Positions 43,109-51,704 of a stretch of DNA of 64,000 nt are shown piece by piece. The stretch's first letter is position 1. Each line of letters opens with the position of its first letter. The notes under the pieces are model-generated. The model searched no databases. It saw only the letters and a program-made list of their open reading frames with translations, and was not told where the DNA came from. The position numbers and the translations under genes are program-made. Origin of the DNA: Ventricola sp017626895 (GTDB taxonomy: Bacteria; Bacillota; Clostridia; Christensenellales; Aristaeellaceae); NCBI GenBank assembly GCA_017626895.1, contig JAGAHV010000159.1:59352-123351 (forward strand). Direction: 5' to 3'.

Positions 43109-43459
43109 ATGAACGAAAAGCGAATCGAAGACGCTCGGTACGGCGATACCGGATACAGCTATACCCTTTCCCTGATTGCCGGAAAATACAAGCCCGTCAT
43201 CCTCTACTGCCTGATGGAATATGAGCCGGTCCGTTTCAATGAGATGCAGCGATATATCGGTCACGTGGCAGACAAAACGCTGAGTCAGCAGCTGAAGGAA
43301 CTGGAGCGGGATGGTCTGATTCACCGCCAGATGTATCCGGAAATCCCGCCAAAGGTGGAGTATACCCTGACCCCGCGCGGTCATTCCCTGATGAACGTGC
43401 TGGATCAGCTCTGCACCTGGGGAAATGAAAACCGGATCGCGGATAATCAGAGGGAATGA
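43109..43459 (+). CDS. HxlR-family transcriptional regulator
   Basis: 116 residues, winged helix. Typical HxlR text: LSLIAGKYKPVILYCLMEYE, VRFNEMQRYIGHVADKTLSQ, QLKELERDGLIHRQ and PPKVEYTLTPRGHSL. This family often senses aldehydes or redox stress and controls a divergent oxidoreductase. Start has GGAG 6 bases before. The 3' end overlaps the convergent ABC ATPase gene by 13 bases. Confidence 0.93.
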   Translation: MNEKRIEDARYGDTGYSYTLSLIAGKYKPVILYCLMEYEPVRFNEMQRYIGHVADKTLSQQLKELERDGLIHRQMYPEIPPKVEYTLTPRGHSLMNVLDQLCTWGNENRIADNQRE

Positions 43460-44193
43460 ACAGACTTGAGAAAATCCCGGGCCCGCTGTGACTGAGGATC
43501 TGCAAAAAAGCGTTCCGGCGTATTCATTTCCACAATGCTTCCGCCATCCATGAACACGACCCGATCGGCCACTTTCCGGGCGAAATTCATCTCATGGGTG
43601 ACAATCAGCATGGTCATCCCCTCCCGGGCCAGCTCCGTCATTACACCCAGCACCTCCCCGATCATTTCGGGATCCAGTGCACTGGTCGGTTCATCAAACA
43701 GCATGGCGGTGGGATGCATGGCCAGTGCGCGGGCTATGGCTGCACGCTGCTGCTGTCCGCCGGAAAGCTGTGCAGGAAGCTTGTTGGCCTGATCCTGTAC
43801 GCCTACCCGTTCAAGCAGCTCCATCGCTTCCCGGCGCGCGGCCGCCTTTCCCTTTTTCAGCACATCCCGCGGTGCCAGGCACAGGTTTTCAAGGACCGTC
43901 ATGTGCGCAAACAGATTAAAGGACTGAAACACCATCCCGATCCTGGAACGCATCCTTGCCAGTTCACGGCCCTCCTCGGGAATCGGCTGTCCCTCAATCC
44001 GGATTTCACCGGAATCAATCGTCTCCAGCCGGTTAATCGTCCGGCACAGGGTCGACTTTCCCGAACCGGAGGGCCCGATAATCACCACAACCTCTCCCCT
44101 GTCAACCGAGAGAGAAATATCCCTGAGCACGTGGAGCGTCCCAAAATGCTTGTCCACATGCCGCAGTTCAATGACAGGAACCGGGGATTCCAT
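43447..44193 (-). CDS. Polar amino-acid ABC transporter ATPase (GlnQ-like)
   Basis: 248 residues. Walker A IIGPSGSGKSTLCRTINRLE, Q-loop MVFQSFNLFAHMTVLEN, signature LSGGQQQRAAIARALAMHP, Walker B MLFDEPTSALDPEM, H-loop IVTHEMNFAR. The FNLFxHxT text marks the GlnQ/HisP group. Start at 44193 overlaps the permease stop (TGATG) with GGAAAGGAGACGG before it. Last gene of the four-gene importer. Confidence 0.96.
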   Translation of the reverse strand: MESPVPVIELRHVDKHFGTLHVLRDISLSVDRGEVVVIIGPSGSGKSTLCRTINRLETIDSGEIRIEGQPIPEEGRELARMRSRIGMVFQSFNLFAHMTVLENLCLAPRDVLKKGKAAARREAMELLERVGVQDQANKLPAQLSGGQQQRAAIARALAMHPTAMLFDEPTSALDPEMIGEVLGVMTELAREGMTMLIVTHEMNFARKVADRVVFMDGGSIVEMNTPERFFADPQSQRARDFLKSVHSL

Positions 44194-45026
44194 CAAGACC
44201 GTCTCCTTTCCACGCTGACAGCGGCGCTGCTCTTTTTCGCCCACAGATCCGAAAGCCGGTTGAGGGCATAGTTAATCAGGATGTAAATCACCGCCACCAC
44301 CAGATAGATGGAAAGCAGCGCATCATAATTTGAAATGAGTACCTTGGCATTCTGCATCAGGTCTGCACAGGAAACGATATAGGCAAACGTGGTATCCTTC
44401 AGCACAATGACCAGTTCCGCAATCAGTGACGGAATCACAAAGCGTATGGCCTGCGGGAAGACAACCTTATAAAACAGCCGTACCTTCCCGAGTCCCAGCG
44501 ACAGCGCTGCCTCCGTCTGCCCTCTGGGAACTGCATTGACCCCGCTTCGCAGGGCCTCTGCCACCACGCCGCAGGCTGAAATTGCACAGGGCAGGGTGAT
44601 TTTCCAGAAAGCACTCAGGCGCCAGCCCGTCTGCGGAACCACCAGAAAGAAGAAATAAATAAAGAGAAGCGTCGGCACGCCGCGGGTCAATTCAATCAGG
44701 GCCGTGCAGCATGCCCGCAGAAACCTGTTTTCTCTCAGTCTGCCGCGCATCAGCAGGAAGCCCAGGAGGAAGGACAGGGCAGAACCGGTCAGTGCGGCCC
44801 GAATCGTTGTCAGAAGGCCCTCCCCCAGAAAACGCCAGGTGGACCATTTGCCAAAAAAATACCAGTATCGGCTGTCCAGCTGCCCGCTGACATAAAACTG
44901 CCGGACAATCAGCACCACTAGCAAAATCAGCCCTGCAATGGCTGCCGCTGTCACGATTGCCGCTGCCCTGCGTGTTTTCGGGCCCGGCGGCTCATACAGA
45001 AAATCACGAATCGAGGTTCTGTTCAT
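44193..45026 (-). CDS. Amino-acid ABC transporter permease
   Basis: 277 residues, five or more helices. ELTRGVPTLLFIYFFFLVVP and the EAA loop EALRSGVNAVPRGQTEAALS place it in the HisMQ/GlnP family. The N-terminus has an extra helix (AAAIVTAAAIAGLILLVVLI) compared with GlnP. Overlaps the other permease (ends 45023) and the ATPase. A second subunit for a heterodimeric channel. Confidence 0.94.
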   Translation of the reverse strand: MNRTSIRDFLYEPPGPKTRRAAAIVTAAAIAGLILLVVLIVRQFYVSGQLDSRYWYFFGKWSTWRFLGEGLLTTIRAALTGSALSFLLGFLLMRGRLRENRFLRACCTALIELTRGVPTLLFIYFFFLVVPQTGWRLSAFWKITLPCAISACGVVAEALRSGVNAVPRGQTEAALSLGLGKVRLFYKVVFPQAIRFVIPSLIAELVIVLKDTTFAYIVSCADLMQNAKVLISNYDALLSIYLVVAVIYILINYALNRLSDLWAKKSSAAVSVERRRS

Positions 45027-45682
45027 CTGAGGATCCTCACTTTCCGGTCAAGCCAGCTGCCGGCCCTGCCAATTGCCAGAGCACTCAGGCAGTAAAGTGC
45101 GGCCGAAATGGCAAAGGCCAGCACTCCTCCCGTGGCATGTGTATTGATGTAGGACACAAGGCCGGTCAGTTCCATCGGCCTCAGGGGCACCTGCGAGGCC
45201 AGGGAGGTGGTCAGCATGTCGGCAACCAGAAGATTGGTCATGGGGAGCACCGAGGAACGCAGTGCCTGCGGGATCACGATACGGCGGATCATCTGCAGAA
45301 AGGTAAGCCCCAGAGCACGAGCTGCCTCAATCTGTCCCGGATCAATGGTGTTCATCCCGCTCATCAGGTGTTCCGAGCAAAAAGCAGACGGGATCAGCAC
45401 CGTGGCGGTCAGGACACACACATAGTACGAAAGCGTGATCTTCAGATACGGCAGGGCATAGACCAGGAGGATCAGCAGCGCAGCACCCGGAATATTCCGA
45501 AAAATCTGTACATAAAAGTCGCCCAGTCCGCGCAGCGGACGGATGGGACTGACCCGCAGAACCGTCACAACGATGCCGGCCACAAGCGCCAGAATAAAGG
45601 AAATCGCAGTTAACCTCCAGGTCATCAGCAGGGCCTGGAGGTATTTGTCGCCGTATTTTTCAAGAAGTTCCGCTATGCCCAT
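45023..45682 (-). CDS. Amino-acid ABC transporter permease
   Basis: 219 residues from the ATG at 45682, which follows GGAGGAATGAC. HisMQ pattern: VQIFRNIPGAALLILLVYAL and GMNTIDPGQIEAARALGLTF. Partner of the permease at 44193-45026, which it overlaps by four bases. A stem-loop separates it from the binding protein gene. Confidence 0.94.
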   Translation of the reverse strand: MGIAELLEKYGDKYLQALLMTWRLTAISFILALVAGIVVTVLRVSPIRPLRGLGDFYVQIFRNIPGAALLILLVYALPYLKITLSYYVCVLTATVLIPSAFCSEHLMSGMNTIDPGQIEAARALGLTFLQMIRRIVIPQALRSSVLPMTNLLVADMLTTSLASQVPLRPMELTGLVSYINTHATGGVLAFAISAALYCLSALAIGRAGSWLDRKVRILR

Positions 45683-45693
45683 GTCATTCCTCC

Positions 45694-45732
45694 AAAAGCC
45701 AGGGCCTCCCGGCAAAGCCCGGGGCCCTGGCT
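45694..45732 (-). terminator. Attenuating stem-loop between amino-acid binding protein and permease
   Basis: On the minus strand AGCCAGGGCC and GGCCCTGGCT enclose a CCGGG/CCCGG inner stem and are followed by TTTT. It resembles the arrangement in the sugar importer. Confidence 0.65.
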
Positions 45733-45744
45733 GTTTTCTCTGTT

Positions 45745-46659
45745 TTATTCGGCAAGCGCCGGTGCCGCAGGAACGGACTCAATGCCCGTACGGTCACCCA
45801 GGCTGATCTTCCACAGCTGTGCCCAAAGGCCGCTGTCCTCAATGGTCTTGAGGAATTCGTTGACAAACGCCACGCCGTCCGAATCCTTGGGAAGTCCGAT
45901 GCCATAGGGATCAACAGGTCCGAATACATCCCCTGCTACCTGATACAGGCCCGGATTTTTCACGATGGAATTCAGGATCAGGGTATAATCCGTCACATAG
46001 GCATCTGCGCGTCCCAGTTCGACGGCCGTTCTGGCCTGAATATCATCTTCGAATTCCTGGACGATGGCATCCGGCGCAAACTCAGCGAGAATATCGGGGC
46101 CGGTAGAACCGCTCTGTGTTGCCACGATCTTATCTGCCAGACTGTCGATGCCGGTGATATCCTTGTTGCCGTTTTTCACCAGGACCGCCTGCTGTGAGGT
46201 GTAATACGGGCCGGCGAACGAGATGACTTCCTGACGGGACGGGGTGATGGAATAGGTGGCAAATACCGCATCCACCTGATCGCTTGTCAGGACCGCTTCA
46301 CGGGTACTGGAGGTAACCTGAGTCACTTCATACTTCGTCTCATCCCCCAGAATATACCTGGCCAGGAGCTGATACAGGCCAGCGTCAAATCCGCGGATCC
46401 CGTTATCCGTCTCATCCAGCTGGCTGAACAGGAACGATGTGCGGGTGCCGCCTACGCGCAGAACACCGGCTTTTTTGACTGCCGAGGCCCATTGGCTGGC
46501 TGCAATCACCTCATCCGATGCAACCGGACCGGTAGTCAGCAGCTGATCAAACGCTTCCTTGTCAATGGCCGTCGCCTGCGGCGCCTCGGCAAATGCAGAT
46601 GTCATCAGGACCAGCACAGCAGTGAGTGCCAATGCCGCAATTTTCAATAACTGTTTCAT
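45745..46659 (-). CDS. Amino-acid ABC transporter substrate-binding protein (no lipobox)
   Basis: 304 residues. Signal MKQLLKIAALALTAVLVLMT ends SAFA|EA without a lipobox Cys. Family 3 binding-protein text: VLRVGGTRTSFLFSQLDETD, GIRGFDAGLYQLLARYILGD, VDAVFATYSITPSRQEVISF, AGPYYTSQQAVLV and AYVTDYTLI. It binds a polar amino acid, type unknown. ATG at 46659 after GGAGGAAAAAGA. The gene leads the importer operon. Confidence 0.94.
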   Translation of the reverse strand: MKQLLKIAALALTAVLVLMTSAFAEAPQATAIDKEAFDQLLTTGPVASDEVIAASQWASAVKKAGVLRVGGTRTSFLFSQLDETDNGIRGFDAGLYQLLARYILGDETKYEVTQVTSSTREAVLTSDQVDAVFATYSITPSRQEVISFAGPYYTSQQAVLVKNGNKDITGIDSLADKIVATQSGSTGPDILAEFAPDAIVQEFEDDIQARTAVELGRADAYVTDYTLILNSIVKNPGLYQVAGDVFGPVDPYGIGLPKDSDGVAFVNEFLKTIEDSGLWAQLWKISLGDRTGIESVPAAPALAE

Positions 46660-46690
46660 TCTTTTTCCTCCCTTTCTGGCAGAAACTGCC

Positions 46691-46763
46691 CCGGGAACCC
46701 GGTTCCCGGAATCTTTCGCTTTGAACGGGTCTAATCCTACCAAAAGAATAGGGAAATGTCCAA
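46691..46763 (-). promoter_or_regulatory. Promoter and leader palindrome of the amino-acid importer
   Basis: TTGGAC (46758-46763) and TAGGAT (46734-46739), 18-base spacer. A perfect CCGGGAAC-CCG-GTTCCCGG inverted repeat (46691-46709) follows in the leader, a candidate operator or hairpin. Confidence 0.55.
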
Positions 46764-46810
46764 TACGGATCCATGATTGCGGCTGATAGGTTTTATCTAT
46801 AACCTGTCCA

Positions 46811-47932
46811 TTATCCGCCGTAATGCGCAGATACCTCCCGCAGTTTTTCAATGATCGGCAGATGCTGCGGACAGACACTTTCGCACTGGCCGCAGGCGAT
46901 GCAGTCAGAGGCCTTTCCGAACTGCTCTGTCAGCCTGGCATAATTCGTGTAATTGATCGTCCACCCCTTCTGCTTCATGTCCTCCCGCATATCCTCATTG
47001 TAGAGAGAAAAGTATTTGGGGATGGCAATCTTCATGGGGCATCCTTCCGTACAGTAGGAGCAGCCGGTGCAGGGAACCGCAATCTGGCTGTTGATGATCC
47101 CCGCCACGCGTTCCGTCAGGGCCTTCTCCCCCTCATCAAGCGGTCTGAAACTGTCCATATAGCTCAGATTATCCCGCATCTGTTCCATGCTGCTCATGCC
47201 CGAGAGCACCACCATTACATTGTCCAGCGACGCCGCAAACCGAATGGCCCAGGAAGCGGCGGAAAGATCCGGTTCCCGGCTCTTCAGCAGCTTTTCTGCC
47301 TCTTCCGGAATGCGGGCCAGTGTTCCGCCCTTGACCGGCTCCATGACAATCACCGGCTTGCCATGTTTCACCGCGACATTGTAAACATCCCTGGAACGGA
47401 TCCACTCACTCTCCCAGTCCAGATAATTAATCTGCAGCTGGACAAATTCCACCTCCGGATGCCGGGTCAGAATTGCATCCAGCAGCTCCGGATTGTCATG
47501 ATAGGAAAAGCCCGCATGGCGGATCAATCCCTGCCGCTTCTTTTCCTGCATCCATTCAAAGCAGCCGAATTTCTCATAATGGGGATAGCTGCCTGCCTCA
47601 ATCCCATGAAGCAGATAATAATCAAAATAGCCGGCGCCGGTTTTCCTCAGCTGTTCACTGAAAACCTTTTCCCGTTCCTCCGGGGACTGAAAGAACGCAT
47701 TATGGAGCTTCGTCGCCAGGGTAAAGGAATCCCTTGGATAGCGGTCCACCAGTGCCGTCTTCGCCGCGCTCTCGCTGGCAAAGCCGTTATACATCCAAGC
47801 CGTGTCAAAATACGTGAATCCTTTTTCCATGAACAGGTCCACCATTGCCTTGACCTGTTCAATATCGACACTGGCCGGATTATTGGGATCAAGCAGCGGC
47901 AGACGCATCAGACCGAAACCGAGTTTTTTCAT
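46811..47932 (-). CDS. Aldo/keto reductase with 4Fe-4S motifs
   Basis: 373 residues. AKR barrel: KKLGFGLMRLPLLDPNNPAS, GFTYFDTAWMYNG (catalytic Asp/Tyr), FDYYLLHGIEAGSY, IRHAGFSYHDNPELL and PVIVMEPVKGGTLA. C-terminal cysteine sets CTGCSYCTEGCPM and CIACGQCESVCPQ bind two 4Fe-4S clusters. Start after AGGAGGAATGATTC. It is 45 bases beyond the importer promoter and independently transcribed. A second member of this group is at 24279-25382. Confidence 0.93.
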   Translation of the reverse strand: MKKLGFGLMRLPLLDPNNPASVDIEQVKAMVDLFMEKGFTYFDTAWMYNGFASESAAKTALVDRYPRDSFTLATKLHNAFFQSPEEREKVFSEQLRKTGAGYFDYYLLHGIEAGSYPHYEKFGCFEWMQEKKRQGLIRHAGFSYHDNPELLDAILTRHPEVEFVQLQINYLDWESEWIRSRDVYNVAVKHGKPVIVMEPVKGGTLARIPEEAEKLLKSREPDLSAASWAIRFAASLDNVMVVLSGMSSMEQMRDNLSYMDSFRPLDEGEKALTERVAGIINSQIAVPCTGCSYCTEGCPMKIAIPKYFSLYNEDMREDMKQKGWTINYTNYARLTEQFGKASDCIACGQCESVCPQHLPIIEKLREVSAHYGG

Positions 47933-48168
47933 GAATCATTCCTCCTCTAACTTCCACTATCTTGTCAGCTTCCCCTGAAAGAAGGCGGCACTTCTCCGCT
48001 GATTATATCGGAATCAATGGGAAAAGTCGAGCGGCCAAGGCCTTGTCCAGGAGCGCATGACTCTCCTGCTATGATCACAAAGCCTGACGCAAAGTGAGTC
48101 CGAATAAACCGTTAGCGAGAAAACTGAGCTCAGAATCCAAAACGTTTCTGACACCGGTTCATCTGTGC
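47933..48168. other. Intergenic interval without a recognised gene
   Basis: About 235 bases between the aldo/keto reductase start and a terminator. No promoter pair was confirmed and no open frame with a ribosome site was found. Confidence 0.35.
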
Positions 48169-48207
48169 AAAAAATGGAGGCTCACGCATTCGTGAGCCTC
48201 CATTTTT
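48169..48207. terminator. Bidirectional terminator by the DUF503 gene
   Basis: AAAAATGGAGGCTCACG and CGTGAGCCTCCATTTTT, a perfect 17-bp stem with loop CATT, just after the DUF503 stop. Confidence 0.92.
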
Positions 48208-48216
48208 CGGGCCGCA

Positions 48217-48522
48217 TTATCGCAATTCCCGGCTTTCCTCCAGAACCTCCGCATCCGTATTTGATTCAACAAACGCTGACAGTTCATCCATCAGGTGATC
48301 GGCCATGGCACTGTTGGGAACAATGGCCGCTGTCCCGATCTCAATGATCTGATGCGTATCCTGTTCATCCACCTCTGCGGCAGAAATGTGAAAGTGATTC
48401 TGCAGCCGGGTCACCAGGCTTTTGACCACCATTCTCTTTTCTTTCAGGCTGTGCACCCAGGGAGCATGAAGCCGAAAGGTCATGATCGCAACCATTACGG
48501 GGGATTCCATCTCATACTCCAT
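48217..48522 (-). CDS. DUF503 family protein (YlxP-like)
   Basis: 101 residues. The family pattern APWVHSLKEKRMVVKSLVTR, SAAEVDEQDTHQIIEIGTAA and FVESNTDAEVLEE is plain. YlxP homologues often sit near ribosome-associated genes and may influence translation, but the role is not established. Alternative ATG codons follow within ten residues; one at 48510 has GGAG six bases before. Last minus-strand gene before the terminator, 73 bases after the MBL-fold gene. Confidence 0.85.
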   Translation of the reverse strand: MEYEMESPVMVAIMTFRLHAPWVHSLKEKRMVVKSLVTRLQNHFHISAAEVDEQDTHQIIEIGTAAIVPNSAMADHLMDELSAFVESNTDAEVLEESRELR

Positions 48523-48595
48523 CTTTTCACCGGATCCTTTCTTGTTTTTTGACTGTCCAGAGCATAAAGGGTCCGGATCGGTTTGTCAACACCGT

Positions 48596-49465
48596 TCATC
48601 TGTCTGGCTGTTTCTTCTGAAGGCGCCGGGTCCGCGCGCCCTCCTCCGTGTCCTCCTCTTCCAGATACCCGTCATATGGGGCCTCCCTGTCCGTATACCG
48701 GCGGGTAAAAGGCCTGCAGATCTGACTGCGGTGAGCAAAGACAAAATCCAGATCATCCGACCAGCCGGTATGACCCGTAATCACTGAAACAGGCCCGGTT
48801 CTGGCCCGGATGTTCTTTTCAAGTTTTTCAAGGGACTGAACCGCCAGCCGGTTGTCCTCTGCCAGAACGCTGATAAAGCTGTACCCGCCGTCTGCGCCAA
48901 ACCAGATGGTATCACCGGTAAACAGGTATCTGTCATCGATCAGGTAAACCAGATGCCCCCACGTATGTCCGGGAACCAGAATGCATTCAATTTTGATGTT
49001 CCCGATCATCAGAACCTGTCCGTCCCTGAGCGTTACCCGCTGGTTGTCCATCGCCACCCGGGGCAGTCGGTAGAGACCATGAAAGACTTTGCGCCTGACC
49101 TCCCCGTTCAGATAGCGGTTTTCAATCTCCCCGATATACACCGTGGCATGCCGGAACAGTTGGCCGCTGTCCGGTTCAAGCGCACCCACATGGTCCGTAT
49201 CCTGATGTGTAATCAGGATATGCTGAACAGACGCGGGATCAATATCAAGCCAGGCCATTTTTTCCTTAAGCCGGTCGTAATTGTATCCCGCATCTATCAT
49301 GATGGTCATTCCGTCCTTCCGATAGAAGAAGATATTGGCAATCCACTCCCGCACACAGGCCACATGTTCATCAATCCATCCGGTATTCAGCGGCTTGAAT
49401 ATGGCTCTGCCCCGGAACAGCATGCTCATGGATTTTCTCTGATGCTCGGAATCTTTTCTTGCCAT
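48596..49465 (-). CDS. MBL-fold metallo-hydrolase
   Basis: 289 residues. The metal site ITHQDTDHVGAL reads H-x-D-x-D-H, not H-x-H-x-D-H, a variation of the first motif. Later ligands are VPGHTWGHLVYLIDD, LFTGDTIWF and VITGHTGWSDDLDF. The tail EEEDTEEGARTRRLQKKQPD is charged. Substrate unknown. It starts six bases after the methyltransferase stop and is the last gene of the operon from 52454. Confidence 0.88.
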   Translation of the reverse strand: MARKDSEHQRKSMSMLFRGRAIFKPLNTGWIDEHVACVREWIANIFFYRKDGMTIMIDAGYNYDRLKEKMAWLDIDPASVQHILITHQDTDHVGALEPDSGQLFRHATVYIGEIENRYLNGEVRRKVFHGLYRLPRVAMDNQRVTLRDGQVLMIGNIKIECILVPGHTWGHLVYLIDDRYLFTGDTIWFGADGGYSFISVLAEDNRLAVQSLEKLEKNIRARTGPVSVITGHTGWSDDLDFVFAHRSQICRPFTRRYTDREAPYDGYLEEEDTEEGARTRRLQKKQPDR

Positions 49466-49471
49466 AACCGT

Positions 49472-50158
49472 TCATCTCCCTTTCACGCACTGAATACAGG
49501 CAATTCCCTCGACATGATCCAGCTGAACATTTGCATAGAGACCGGACAGACGCTCCCGGAGACTTTCCAGTGTTTCAAAAGGCGGTGTAAAGAAGCCTTT
49601 TGGCACGTAGAGATGCCGGATGAACCAGTCCGTCCGCCGGCAGCTGCCCTGAATGTAGAAGCAGCCGCAGAAACTCCCGCCTTTTTTGAGCACACGGAAC
49701 GTTTCACGATAGGCGGCTTCTTTGTCTGGAAACGCATGGAATCCGTTGAGTGAAAGCACCACGTCAAACGTTTCATCGGGAAAAGGCAGATTTCCCACAT
49801 CTCCCCTCTGAAAACGGACATGATCAAGCCCCAGTTTTTCCGCCCGCTGTTCGGCCGCTTTCATCATATCGGCCGAGTAATCAAGGCAGGTAATCTCCGC
49901 CTCACGGAGGTCCTGATACACGGGCATGGTCAATACCCCGGTTCCCACCGGCACCTCCAGCAACTGTCCGCTGAAGCCGGCCGGAATGCCGGCCAGCGCC
50001 TTTTCAAGATAGGACAGGTTCTTTTCCTCATCCATATTCCAGACCAGGCGGCAGATCATTTTCCCCGAAAAGGTTGAGCAGGTAATCATTCCGTCATAGA
50101 ACCCCGACTGGTTCCCTGTCACTTTGTATGCATTCCTGATCAGCTCCCGACGCGTCAT
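49472..50158 (-). CDS. Class I SAM-dependent methyltransferase
   Basis: 228 residues. SAM loop LLEVPVGTGVLTMPVYQDLR, acidic LDYSADMMKAAEQRAEKLGL, motif NLPFPDETFDVVLSLNGFHA and FRVLKKGGSFCGCFY. The N-terminus TRRELIRNAYKVTGNQSGFY is unusual. ATG at 50158 after GGGGGAAAACTTG. Fourth gene of the operon. Substrate unknown. Confidence 0.88.
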   Translation of the reverse strand: MTRRELIRNAYKVTGNQSGFYDGMITCSTFSGKMICRLVWNMDEEKNLSYLEKALAGIPAGFSGQLLEVPVGTGVLTMPVYQDLREAEITCLDYSADMMKAAEQRAEKLGLDHVRFQRGDVGNLPFPDETFDVVLSLNGFHAFPDKEAAYRETFRVLKKGGSFCGCFYIQGSCRRTDWFIRHLYVPKGFFTPPFETLESLRERLSGLYANVQLDHVEGIACIQCVKGR

Positions 50159-50194
50159 CAAGTTTTCCCCCTTTTTCTCCCGGGTATGTTTGTC

Positions 50195-50977
50195 TTATCC
50201 GATGTGCGCCTCTGTCGGCATTTCCATGAATTCATCGATTGCCCTGAGAACCGGCGCGGCATACGTTTCCCCGCCAAACAGCCATTGCTCATGCTGCATG
50301 GGGAATTCCCGGATATCCGGATTCCGGAAGTATTTTTTATACCGGTTCAGGTATTTCTCGCCCATCTTTGAGGCGTAGATGAAATGCACGCGAGTCCCCT
50401 CCACATGGATATCCTCCTCAAGCCAGGTAAGCAGGTCCGTATAGTATTCGTTGCGGATGGATTCCGGACTGAACCTGGCAAAGCAGTCCATGAACCGGTC
50501 TGCCATGTCATCGCTCATCTCAAAGAAGTTTTTGAGCCTTTCTCTGGTCTTTGCCCGCTTCTTTTCACTCCGGGTAAAACCGGTCAGCAGAGGCACCACC
50601 AGTTTGGACTGCAGCCAGGCACTGAATTTCCCGCTCTGATCCAGATCCGGGCTGCCAAATATCCCGTGATCCAGGTGCACGTTTCTCCGCTGAATCAGCT
50701 GCCCCACGAAGGTACTGCCCAGCGAGGAACCTATGGCCCCGTCCAGGCGCCCGCCGTGCACATCTTTAATGTACTGCTCAATTTTCCCTGTCACGGTCAG
50801 CATATCCGGAAAGATCCGGTCACTCCCGTCAAACCCGTCATAATTGACGCAGATCAGGTGGTATTTCTCTGAAAGAGGATGCAGCACCGTCCCGAAATTG
50901 GTCTGATAATCGCACGCCGTGCCCGGCAGCAGCATCAGGGTTTTCCCCGTTTCGACGCCCATTTCATCAAATTGCAT
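50195..50977 (-). CDS. Alpha/beta hydrolase
   Basis: 260 residues, no signal peptide. MLLPGTACDYQTNFGTVLHP gives the oxyanion loop, AIGSSLGSTFVGQLIQRRN the nucleophile elbow GSSLGS (about residue 85), and MQHEQWLFGGETYA the His region. Middle part is Lys/Arg-rich (RSEKKRAKTRERLKNFFEMS) and may form the lid. Third gene of the operon. Substrate unknown. Confidence 0.86.
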   Translation of the reverse strand: MQFDEMGVETGKTLMLLPGTACDYQTNFGTVLHPLSEKYHLICVNYDGFDGSDRIFPDMLTVTGKIEQYIKDVHGGRLDGAIGSSLGSTFVGQLIQRRNVHLDHGIFGSPDLDQSGKFSAWLQSKLVVPLLTGFTRSEKKRAKTRERLKNFFEMSDDMADRFMDCFARFSPESIRNEYYTDLLTWLEEDIHVEGTRVHFIYASKMGEKYLNRYKKYFRNPDIREFPMQHEQWLFGGETYAAPVLRAIDEFMEMPTEAHIG

Positions 50978-51004
50978 CTGGTTTCACTCCGTTCCATCCC
51001 GCGG

Positions 51005-51655
51005 TCAGGAATCCCGTCCCGACAATTCCGTCCCGCTTTGCATGATCCCGTCTTCTTTCTTCCGCATCACGGCGACTGCGCAGGGAATCCGTCCATTTGC
51101 CAGCATGATCTGCACATCCGGATAGCCCGCCATCCGGAAAAATGCCCGGTAGCTCTCCGGCGTAAACTGCCGCCTGAATCCGGCACCGGCTCTGTCCACC
51201 GTGGAGATAAAGCGTCCCGCTTCCCCTTTCTGTTCCCTGTTCATGTATGTCGGAAGAATCAGCTGTCCGCCTTTTTTGCACACCCTGTTCAGCTGCGAAA
51301 TTGCCTGCAGGGGATCATCCAGAAGATGAAGCACGTTTCCTGCCACCACTTTGTCAAAAGTCCCGTCCGGGTAATCAAGTGCCGTGATGTCCACGCTGGC
51401 AAAGGTGATGTTTTGAAAGGCGGAACAGTTTTTCTTCGCCCTTTCCAGCATCTTCGGCGAAAAATCCGTGGCGGTCAGCGACTGACATTTTCCCGCAATC
51501 ACCCGGCTCAGCATTCCTGTCCCGCAGGCGCATTCAAGTACCCTGTCCCCCGGCCCGAACATGCCGCCGATGATTTTTCGCAGCGCCTCATGGGTTTCCC
51601 GATTGAACCCGTTTACAAACAGATCATATACGCATGCAACCCGGTCCCAGAACAT
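51005..51655 (-). CDS. Class I SAM-dependent methyltransferase (UbiE-like)
   Basis: 216 residues from the ATG at 51655, which follows GGAGGCAGAAGA. MFWDRVACVYDLFVNGFNRE, then VLECACGTGMLSRVIAGKCQ, TATDFSPKMLERAKKN, DYPDGTFDKVVAGNVLHLLD and LNRVCKKGGQLILPTYMNRE. Typical for small-molecule or lipid-quinone methyltransferases, but substrate is unknown. Second gene of the operon. Confidence 0.9.
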   Translation of the reverse strand: MFWDRVACVYDLFVNGFNRETHEALRKIIGGMFGPGDRVLECACGTGMLSRVIAGKCQSLTATDFSPKMLERAKKNCSAFQNITFASVDITALDYPDGTFDKVVAGNVLHLLDDPLQAISQLNRVCKKGGQLILPTYMNREQKGEAGRFISTVDRAGAGFRRQFTPESYRAFFRMAGYPDVQIMLANGRIPCAVAVMRKKEDGIMQSGTELSGRDS

Positions 51656-51704
51656 TCTTCTGCCTCCGTCTGTTCTTTTTTCCTGCCGCACTTGGTTCTC
51701 TTTC

